A DNA stretch of 57,081 bases from Alphaproteobacteria bacterium UBA2964 (GTDB lineage: Bacteria; Pseudomonadota; Alphaproteobacteria; MPNO01; UBA2964): NCBI GenBank assembly GCA_905182615.1, contig CAJJCG010000084.1, positions 1-57,081 of the forward strand, read 5' to 3'. Positions 51,166 to 57,081 of the stretch are shown here, piece after piece; position 1 is the first letter of the stretch; each line of letters starts with the position of its first letter. The notes beneath the pieces are model-generated. The model made no database searches and was not told the origin of the DNA. It worked only from the letters and a program-made list of their open reading frames with translations. A program made the translations under genes and the position numbers.

Positions 51166-53931
51166 ATGGCAGAGAAGATAGAATTTACCCTCGACGGAAA
51201 AACCGTAACCGCGGAACCGGATGAGACGATTTGGCAGGTTGCCGACCGCGTTGGCACCGAAGTTCCTCATCTATGTTATTCCCCAGAACCGGGCTACCGG
51301 TCGGACGGCAATTGCCGCGCCTGCATGGTCGAGATCGAAGGCGAACGCGTCCTGGCCGCCTCTTGTATTCGCAAACCCGCCGACGGCATGACTGTGACCA
51401 CCGCCAGCGAGCGCGCCAAAAAAGCCCGCAAGATGGTATTTGAGCTTTTGGTCGCGGATCAGCCGGACCGGGCCACTCATCACGATGACGATTCCCGTTT
51501 TTGGCGTTGGGCTGACAAAATTGGTGTCGAGTCCAGCCGGTTCCCTGCAAAAAATTCACCGAACACCGATCCGAGCCATCCCGCGATGGCGGTCAATCTG
51601 GATGCCTGTATCAACTGCACCCTTTGCGTACGCGCCTGCCGCGAAGTTCAGGTCAACGATGTTATTGGAATGGCCCAACGTGGATCAGAAGCAAAAATTG
51701 TCTTTGATCTTGACGATCCAATGGGTGAAAGCACCTGCGTTGCGTGTGGCGAATGTGTACAGGCCTGCCCCACTGGCGCGCTTCTGCCAAAATCTGTAAC
51801 GACGGCGGAACAACCGGGTCGCGTTCAAGCCGACCGCAAAGTAGATTCAGTCTGCCCCTATTGCGGTGTAGGTTGCCAACTGACCTACCACCTGAAAGAC
51901 GACAAGCTTCTATACGTGACTGGTCGCGACGGCCCCGCCAACGAAAACCGGCTCTGCGTCAAAGGTCGCTTCGGGTTCGATTACGCGCACCATCCGCACC
52001 GTCTGACTGTGCCGTTGATCCGTAAGGATGACGCGCCAAAGGACGCCGTAGAGGACATCGATCCAGCCAACCCGCTAACCCATTTCCGCGAAGCCAGTTG
52101 GGAAGAAGCCCTCGAACGAGCGGCTGGTGGATTGCGGCAAATTCGTGATGATCATGGCGGCGGTGCGTTGGCCGGGTTTGGTTCAGCCAAGGGATCAAAC
52201 GAAGAAGCTTATCTTTTCCAAAAACTGGTCCGGACCGGCTTCGGCACCAATAATGTCGATCATTGCACCAGGCTGTGCCATGCCTCATCCGTGGCCGCCC
52301 TCATGGAGTGTATCGGGTCTGGCGCCGTCACCGCACCGTTTACGGCGGTCCGGGATGCAGAAGTCATTATCGTGATTGGCGCAAATCCCACGGAAAATCA
52401 TCCGGTCGCAGCCACTTTCTTCAAGCAAGCCGTCAAGGACGGCAAGACCTTGATCGTCATGGACCCCCGTGGCCAGGCATTGAAGCGCCATGCAAAACAC
52501 ATGCTACAGTTCAAGCCCGGCGGCGATGTTTCGATGCTCAATGCCATCATGCATGTGATCGTCGAAGAGAAACTCTATGACGAGCAGTATATTCAGGCCC
52601 ATACAGACGGCTTTGAAGAACTCAAGAAACACCTCGCTGACTTCCCACCAGAAAAGATGGCAGAAGTTTGCGGTATCGATGCAGAAACACTCCGCACCGT
52701 TGCACGCACATACGCGACGTCGAATGCCTCAATCATATTTTGGGGTATGGGCATCTCGCAGCATATTCACGGCACCGACAATGCTCGATGCCTGATCGAT
52801 CTCTCTCTCATGACAGGACAAGTCGGTCGACCCGGCACTGGACTGCACCCTTTGCGCGGTCAGAACAACGTACAAGGCGCTTCCGATGCCGGCTTGGTAC
52901 CGATGTTCTACCCGGATTATCAGCTCGTCACCGAGGAAGACACTCGCAAACAGTTTGAGGAGTTTTGGAACACTGAACTCGACCCGGAACGTGGCCTGAC
53001 CGTGGTGGAGATCATGGACGAAGTTCATGCCGGTAATATCCGCGGCATGTATGTCATGGGGGAGAACCCAGCCATGTCAGACCCCGATGCCCAACATGCA
53101 CGTGAGGCCCTCGCCAAACTGGAAACGCTAGTCGTACAGGATATTTTCCTGACGGAGACCGCGTTCCATGCAGATGTTGTATTGCCCGCATCCGCTTGGC
53201 CAGAGAAAGACGGCACAGTTACCAATACTAACCGTCAGGTACAGATGGGCAGACACGCGCTACCACTCCAAGGAGAAACCCGGCAGGACTGGTCGATCAT
53301 TCAGGACATGGCGCGCGGCCTTGGACTCGACTGGAACTACACGCACCCCAGCGAAGTTTTCACCGAGATGGCGCAGATCATGCCCTCAATGAAGAATATT
53401 ACTTGGGATCGCGTCGAGCGTGAGAGCGCTGTTACCTATCCTTGCGATGGACCTGATGTGCCTGGCAACGAAATCGTCTTTGGCGATGGCTTCCCCACCG
53501 ATTCCGGCCACGCCAAAATGGTCGCCGCTGATATAGTACCGCCCGCCGAACTACCAGACGATGAATACCCAATGGTATTGACCACTGGCCGCCAGCTAGA
53601 GCATTGGCATACTGGCGCAATCACCAGACGAGCGAGTGTTCTTGATGCCCTTGAACCGGAGGCTGTCGCCTGCCTTAACGCTCGAGACATACGGGATATG
53701 GGTGTCAGACCTGGGGATATGGTCCGAGTTGCGACCCGCCGTGGCGTTCTGGAGATAAAGGCCCGCGTTGACCGAGCCGTTCCGCAGGGCGTCGTGTTTA
53801 TTCCCTTCTGTTATGCGGAGGCGCCCGCTAACTTCCTGACCAATCCGCAGCTCGATCCGTTTGGCAAAATCCCGGAGTTCAAATTCTGCGCAGCCAGGGT
53901 CGAAAGCGCACAAGCAGCGGCAGCGGAATAG
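51166..53931 (+). CDS. formate dehydrogenase alpha subunit, FDH1 type
   Basis: A 921-residue Mo/W formate dehydrogenase. The [2Fe-2S] domain has C37, C50, C53 and C67; ferredoxin-like motifs CINCTLCVRACREV and CVACGECVQACP follow; then the molybdopterin core with VCPYCGVGC and the active-site Cys in HCTRLCHASS. Cys, not selenocysteine, is used. The His-Cys3 cluster motif of NuoG-type subunits is missing; as I recall Methylobacterium FDH1 has the same arrangement. ATG 51166 has AGGCGG upstream; TTG 51148 is less likely. It should pair with the fused beta subunit at 47428. Confidence 0.94.
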   Translation: MAEKIEFTLDGKTVTAEPDETIWQVADRVGTEVPHLCYSPEPGYRSDGNCRACMVEIEGERVLAASCIRKPADGMTVTTASERAKKARKMVFELLVADQPDRATHHDDDSRFWRWADKIGVESSRFPAKNSPNTDPSHPAMAVNLDACINCTLCVRACREVQVNDVIGMAQRGSEAKIVFDLDDPMGESTCVACGECVQACPTGALLPKSVTTAEQPGRVQADRKVDSVCPYCGVGCQLTYHLKDDKLLYVTGRDGPANENRLCVKGRFGFDYAHHPHRLTVPLIRKDDAPKDAVEDIDPANPLTHFREASWEEALERAAGGLRQIRDDHGGGALAGFGSAKGSNEEAYLFQKLVRTGFGTNNVDHCTRLCHASSVAALMECIGSGAVTAPFTAVRDAEVIIVIGANPTENHPVAATFFKQAVKDGKTLIVMDPRGQALKRHAKHMLQFKPGGDVSMLNAIMHVIVEEKLYDEQYIQAHTDGFEELKKHLADFPPEKMAEVCGIDAETLRTVARTYATSNASIIFWGMGISQHIHGTDNARCLIDLSLMTGQVGRPGTGLHPLRGQNNVQGASDAGLVPMFYPDYQLVTEEDTRKQFEEFWNTELDPERGLTVVEIMDEVHAGNIRGMYVMGENPAMSDPDAQHAREALAKLETLVVQDIFLTETAFHADVVLPASAWPEKDGTVTNTNRQVQMGRHALPLQGETRQDWSIIQDMARGLGLDWNYTHPSEVFTEMAQIMPSMKNITWDRVERESAVTYPCDGPDVPGNEIVFGDGFPTDSGHAKMVAADIVPPAELPDDEYPMVLTTGRQLEHWHTGAITRRASVLDALEPEAVACLNARDIRDMGVRPGDMVRVATRRGVLEIKARVDRAVPQGVVFIPFCYAEAPANFLTNPQLDPFGKIPEFKFCAARVESAQAAAAE

Positions 53932-53936
53932 CGCGC

Positions 53937-54302
53937 TCAACCTTTCGGCGGTGGATTTAACAAAGCTGCGAAATCTAAGATCTCTTGTCGGACAGCTTGA
54001 CCTGCCTTATCTTCCATAGATCGGTATCGCTTCAACGCGTCAAACCCTGCATCGGTCACCCGCGCACCACCGCCACCGGCCCCGCCAGCATTCTTCGTCA
54101 CTAACGGCGACTTAAAATCACCATTCATTGCATCAATAAGCTTCCAGGCCCGACGATAGGACATCCCCATTTCACGCGCAGCGCCGGTGATAGAACCTGT
54201 GCGATCGACGACTTCCAATAGCGCGACCTTGCCGGGGCCAAGGGCCACAGCGGCACCAAGCAGTATTTTGAGAGTTGGGGTTTCTTCGCGGGTCTTCGTC
54301 AT
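53937..54302 (-). CDS. ModE-like winged-helix regulator
   Basis: A 121-residue single-domain regulator: GPGKVALLEVVDRTGSITGAAREMGMSYRRAWKLIDAMN is, by position, the ModE N-terminal LysR-type winged helix, with GGAGGGGARVTDAG as the wing. The molybdate-binding C-terminal domains are absent, so it cannot sense molybdate in the ModE manner. It is convergent with the formate dehydrogenase alpha gene by five bases and upstream of nothing on its own strand. It may control formate dehydrogenase or cofactor genes. Confidence 0.88.
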   Translation of the reverse strand: MTKTREETPTLKILLGAAVALGPGKVALLEVVDRTGSITGAAREMGMSYRRAWKLIDAMNGDFKSPLVTKNAGGAGGGGARVTDAGFDALKRYRSMEDKAGQAVRQEILDFAALLNPPPKG

Positions 54303-54335
54303 ATCGTCGATAAAACTACCTGCACCCTGCCTTCG

Positions 54336-54959
54336 TCAAGATATGTAAGACAGAACGTCTTCAGCTCGGGTGAGATCTTCTGGTCGATTGACATTCAAAA
54401 ATGGATCGACCGGATCAATGGCCCAGTTGGCACGACCCAACCGATAGCGTGCGGTCCAGACATCAACCTTGCGAATGTCCTCATCAACCAGAGCGGTGCG
54501 TAGCTCCGCCGCCAACGCGACTGGCCAAAGTCCAATAACTGGCTGATCCCGGCCATTGGACGACGCGCAGCCGAGTTCACCGTTTTGGTCTTCAATAGCT
54601 CCTGACAGGCGGGAAATCAGATCGTTTGGCGCGAAGGGCGCATCACAAGCAAAGCTAGCAACCCAACTGCAGGCAGGCCGATTATCGCGAGACCATTCCA
54701 ACCCGGTGAGAATCCCAGCGAGAGGCCCGGCAAAGCCGTCAACAACATCACCAACTACGGGCAAGCCGTATTCTTTAAAACGAGCGGGATCACCATTGGC
54801 ATTCAGAATGAGTTCATCGACCTGCGGCCGAGCGACATCAATAACGCGCGCGAGCAATGTTTTTCCGCCAAGCATTTTCAGACACTTGTCACCGCCACCC
54901 ATCCGACGAGACTGACCACCGGCCAATAGTAGACCACAAACACCCCCTTCAATCCGCAT
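54336..54959 (-). CDS. mobA: molybdenum cofactor guanylyltransferase
   Basis: A 207-residue nucleotidyltransferase that adds GMP to molybdopterin. GLLLAGGQSRRMGGGDKCL is the diagnostic GTP-binding loop; AGPLAGILTGLEW, FACDAPF and the C-terminal DPFLNVNRPEDL complete the family pattern. I start at ATG 54959, overlapping the GIY-YIG stop by 11 bases, which suggests coupling; an in-frame extension upstream lies inside that gene. It makes the bis-MGD cofactor needed by the formate dehydrogenase here. Confidence 0.93.
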   Translation of the reverse strand: MRIEGGVCGLLLAGGQSRRMGGGDKCLKMLGGKTLLARVIDVARPQVDELILNANGDPARFKEYGLPVVGDVVDGFAGPLAGILTGLEWSRDNRPACSWVASFACDAPFAPNDLISRLSGAIEDQNGELGCASSNGRDQPVIGLWPVALAAELRTALVDEDIRKVDVWTARYRLGRANWAIDPVDPFLNVNRPEDLTRAEDVLSYIS

Positions 54960-55542
54960 TCGCAAACAACTCCTGAGTCGATGGAATTTCGATAGCGGTG
55001 TCTCCAATAACACTTTCGATCAACCGACACCCCGCGGCATCGACATTGGAAAAATCACTGACGACCAAAATCTCGTGGTCGAATTCCCCAGGGTTGATGC
55101 TTTGAATATTTTCCGGTTGTTCATGCATGATGTCTTCAGCCCGCGCCTTCAACATCGCTTCAATCAACGTGAGATAATCGACGTCAAAACCGTCTTCTGC
55201 CAACGCAAAATAAAACCGGGTCCGCAAAACTTCCTCAATCGCCAGAGGCGCGACGGTGATAATCTCGTTAAGAGCCAAAAAACGGTTCTCAGGACCATGC
55301 TCCACCACAATTTGGCCACTAGCGTCCCGCAAAGGCTGGTGTAACGAGAGAAGACGCGTTAGGTGCTGATCAAAACGCATCATCAAATGGCCTGATTGGC
55401 CGACATAAGCAATGGTTCGGTCGCCCTGATAGCGTTTGAGACGGAGATAAATACCGGCTTCATTAATGGCGTCGACCGCATTTGGATCCGTTGGAAAATT
55501 TCCTGCCCCGACAGGACCTCGCCAGCAAAGGTTTAAATCCAT
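54949..55542 (-). CDS. GIY-YIG-type protein between mobA and fdhD
   Basis: A 197-residue protein with AGIYLRLKRYQGD (GIY at 30-32) and TIAYVGQSGHLMMRFDQH (YVG at 46-48, conserved Arg at 56), the core of the GIY-YIG nuclease fold. A candidate metal-site Glu is at E128 in LTLIEAMLKAR and Asn residues follow near 145-150. About 70 C-terminal residues are unassigned. It is six bases downstream of fdhD and overlaps mobA by 11 bases, so it belongs to the molybdenum cofactor transcript. Its function in that setting is unknown. Confidence 0.65.
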   Translation of the reverse strand: MDLNLCWRGPVGAGNFPTDPNAVDAINEAGIYLRLKRYQGDRTIAYVGQSGHLMMRFDQHLTRLLSLHQPLRDASGQIVVEHGPENRFLALNEIITVAPLAIEEVLRTRFYFALAEDGFDVDYLTLIEAMLKARAEDIMHEQPENIQSINPGEFDHEILVVSDFSNVDAAGCRLIESVIGDTAIEIPSTQELFANAD

Positions 55543-55548
55543 GCGGCG

Positions 55549-56430
55549 CTATCCGGCTTCTTTGGTAGAAGCCGCCTTGCGATGAGCCCCTTCAGGCTCG
55601 TCGTCGACGGTTTCTGGCTTTGCATCAAAATTAATACGGCTCTCACCGGCGAGCGCCAAAAACCGCTTACCGCGGGCTCGGCCGATTAACGTAAGATTTG
55701 CCTGACGCGCTAGATCCACACCCCAGGCGGTAAACCCAGACCGCGAGATCAGAATGGGGATTTCCATTTGAACCGCCTTGATGACCATTTCACTGGTAAG
55801 CCGTCCCGTCGTGTAAAACATTTTGCCCGCAGGTTTGATGCCATTCAGAAACATGTAGCCGGCGATTTTATCGACCGCATTATGCCGACCAACATCCTCC
55901 ATATAGATTAGAGGTGTCTCTCGTTCGCACAGGACACATCCGTGAATGGCGCCGGCTTCAAGATACAGGCTCGGAGTCGTATTGATCGTTTTTGACAAGG
56001 CGTAAAGCCAGGACGTCCTGAGTTCTGCGGATGGATCAAGCGTGATGTCTTCAAACTTCTCCATAACATCACCGAAAACGGTGCCAACGGCGCAACCAGA
56101 TGTGCGGGTCTTCTTTTTTAACTTTTGCTCATAATCTGTTTCACGTTCGGTCCTGACAACAACAGTTTCAATCTCAGGATCGTAATCGATGGCGGTAATA
56201 AGATCATCCTGCTGCAGCATGTTCTGGTTCAACAGAAACCCAACAGCAAGACAGTCGGGATAATCACCGATTGTCATCATAGTGACGATTTCCTGATCAT
56301 TCAGATAGAGGGTCAGGGGTCGCTCAACGGTCACCGTCGTATCAACCGGGCGTCCGTCATGATCGACACCGGATACCCTTTCGGTGAGTCTGACATCTTT
56401 GGGGTCTGGCGAAATCAGGTAATTGGTCAT
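55549..56430 (-). CDS. fdhD: sulfurtransferase FdhD
   Basis: A 293-residue FdhD protein, which passes sulfur from IscS to bis-MGD to activate formate dehydrogenase. Signatures include PDCLAVGFLLNQ, GAIHGCVLCERE, YMEDVGRHNAVDKIAGY and GRLTSEMVIKAVQM. In the mobile-loop position, where E. coli has CxxC (C121 and C124), it reads SGCAVG with only C113. From what is known one Cys can suffice, but this departs from the E. coli form. It is first in the minus-strand fdhD, GIY-YIG, mobA set. Confidence 0.92.
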   Translation of the reverse strand: MTNYLISPDPKDVRLTERVSGVDHDGRPVDTTVTVERPLTLYLNDQEIVTMMTIGDYPDCLAVGFLLNQNMLQQDDLITAIDYDPEIETVVVRTERETDYEQKLKKKTRTSGCAVGTVFGDVMEKFEDITLDPSAELRTSWLYALSKTINTTPSLYLEAGAIHGCVLCERETPLIYMEDVGRHNAVDKIAGYMFLNGIKPAGKMFYTTGRLTSEMVIKAVQMEIPILISRSGFTAWGVDLARQANLTLIGRARGKRFLALAGESRINFDAKPETVDDEPEGAHRKAASTKEAG

Positions 56431-56617
56431 CGATTATATATGTACCGTGATCCGGCGGCGGGCAATAGAAATGCTGGATACCAATCCCACTGTAAGGTAT
56501 TTAAGATGAATCAAAGTGCGATCCGAGAAGCCTAATCGGAAAGTTTTAGAGTTAGCCGAAAGGTTATCGGCGTAGCAGAAAAAATTAGGCTGCGACCTTA
56601 ATCAGGGAGTATTTTAT

Positions 56618-56827
56618 TTAGCGTGGATGGGCTGTTTTGGTGGACCGGGCAGAACTCGGCAGATCCTGGACAGCTTGTTGAACAATGCCATTAAATTCAC
56701 GAATACTGGCGGATCCTTTGGCATTGATGTCCAAGCAGTCGACATAAATACCGTCGCCTTTACGGTATAGGATACCGGCATAGGTATCCCCGACGATCAG
56801 TACCAACAAATTTTCGCGAGTGTTCAT
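56618..56827 (-). CDS. hypothetical small protein (69 aa)
   Basis: A 69-residue frame beginning MNTRENLLVLIVGDTYAGI, with regular alternation of hydrophobic residues (LLVLIVG; GIYVDCLDI) and a basic tail (RSTKTAHPR). It does not resemble FdsD or any family I know. Its start overlaps the stop of a 17-codon frame in TGATG, hinting at coupling. It is upstream of fdhD on the same strand with a 190-base gap that holds a small GCCGA/TCGGC hairpin. Confidence 0.4.
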   Translation of the reverse strand: MNTRENLLVLIVGDTYAGILYRKGDGIYVDCLDINAKGSASIREFNGIVQQAVQDLPSSARSTKTAHPR

Positions 56828-56887
56828 CAGGTGGTCTCGAACATCTTAAGTACCCCGACAGAAGGCACCGGCCTCGGGGTCACAATT

Positions 56888-57081
56888 TCATGACAGCTCG
56901 CCCAACTCATGGGCGGCGAGATATCTGTCGATAGCGCGCCGAATCGTAGTTCCCGTTTCACCGTCAGCCTGCCACGGGCCAATAATCGAGACGTCGTGGA
57001 TCAAAGCCTCGACACCTACTCTTAAATTTTTCGCAAATCAGTCGTTCCTCTTTTTCTTTTGCACTTACAGCGCTATATTCC
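56888..57081 (-). pseudogene. partial, frameshifted gene at the window edge
   Basis: From the window edge one minus-strand frame reads EYSAVSAKEKEERLICEKFK, and the next frame continues VGVEALIHDVSIIGPWQADG, TGTTIRRAIDRYLAAHELGE and a stop at 56888. Each part looks coding but they are joined only by a frameshift near 57025; the second frame has an in-frame TGA in place of a start. I do not recognise the family. The 5' end is outside the window. Confidence 0.4.

Overview
The window reads as chromosome of a free-living alphaproteobacterium with a broad catabolic repertoire; I cannot name the genus. The housekeeping genes point that way: ribA with a degenerate RibB-like N-terminal half, a TIGR02444-family gene, zapE, yciB, leuCD, a DUF3553 gene and an FDH1-type formate dehydrogenase. 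GC is near half by eye. I saw no tRNA, rRNA, CRISPR array, prophage or insertion sequence.

Layout. 1-9.6 kb: housekeeping and small genes (ribA, TIGR02444 protein, a 47-residue lipoprotein, SDR, zapE, class II aldolase, a frameshifted DUF2141 gene, dienelactone hydrolase-like gene, yciB, leuC-leuD, a two-helix membrane protein, an Xre regulator). 9.8-21.3 kb: acyl-CoA and aromatic metabolism, with a dihydroxyphthalate-decarboxylase-like protein, amidohydrolase, hydroxycinnamoyl-CoA hydratase-lyase-like enzyme, ADP-forming acyl-CoA synthetase, thioesterase, two divergent acyl-CoA dehydrogenases around an AcuI-type reductase, PhyH dioxygenase and class II aldolase. 21.4-25.3 kb: a decayed AsmA-like gene, a VOC gene, three tandem equal-length SDR genes and a DUF3012 lipoprotein gene with an internal stop. 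25.4-33.6 kb: a minus-strand operon (enolase superfamily, extradiol-type VOC, FAH, metallo-beta-lactamase fold) divergent from a molybdenum hydroxylase and a PCu(A)C copper chaperone. 33.6-46.7 kb: isopropylmalate/isocitrate-type dehydrogenase; a second acyl-CoA module (two acyl-CoA dehydrogenases, a second ADP-forming synthetase, a thiolase-like plus DUF35 pair, SDR, AhpD-like); DMT transporter; zinc-ribbon helicase; second FAH protein. 46.7-57 kb: DUF3553 gene and an NAD-dependent formate dehydrogenase locus (fused beta subunit, LigI-like hydrolase, decayed msrP, alpha subunit), with a convergent cofactor block (ModE-like regulator, mobA, a GIY-YIG protein, fdhD).

How the genes work together. 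Block one looks like activation, hydration/lyase cleavage and reduction of a short or aromatic acyl-CoA. Block two, with the thiolase-like/DUF35 pair, looks like side-chain removal by retro-aldol cleavage. The extradiol/FAH/enolase operon plus the molybdenum hydroxylase looks like hydroxylation and ring cleavage of an aromatic or heterocycle. Formate dehydrogenase would supply NADH, and mobA/fdhD mature its cofactor.

Most striking: (a) the four clearly broken genes (DUF2141, AsmA-like, DUF3012, msrP) all encode exported or membrane-anchored proteins, while the cytoplasmic enzymes are intact; (b) a GIY-YIG protein packed between mobA and fdhD; (c) a cysteine-free DUF35 protein next to a thiolase-like protein; (d) a triplicated SDR with altered nucleotide-binding motifs; (e) polybasic C-terminal tails on two catabolic enzymes. 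I did not find a defence or mobile system that is clearly new.
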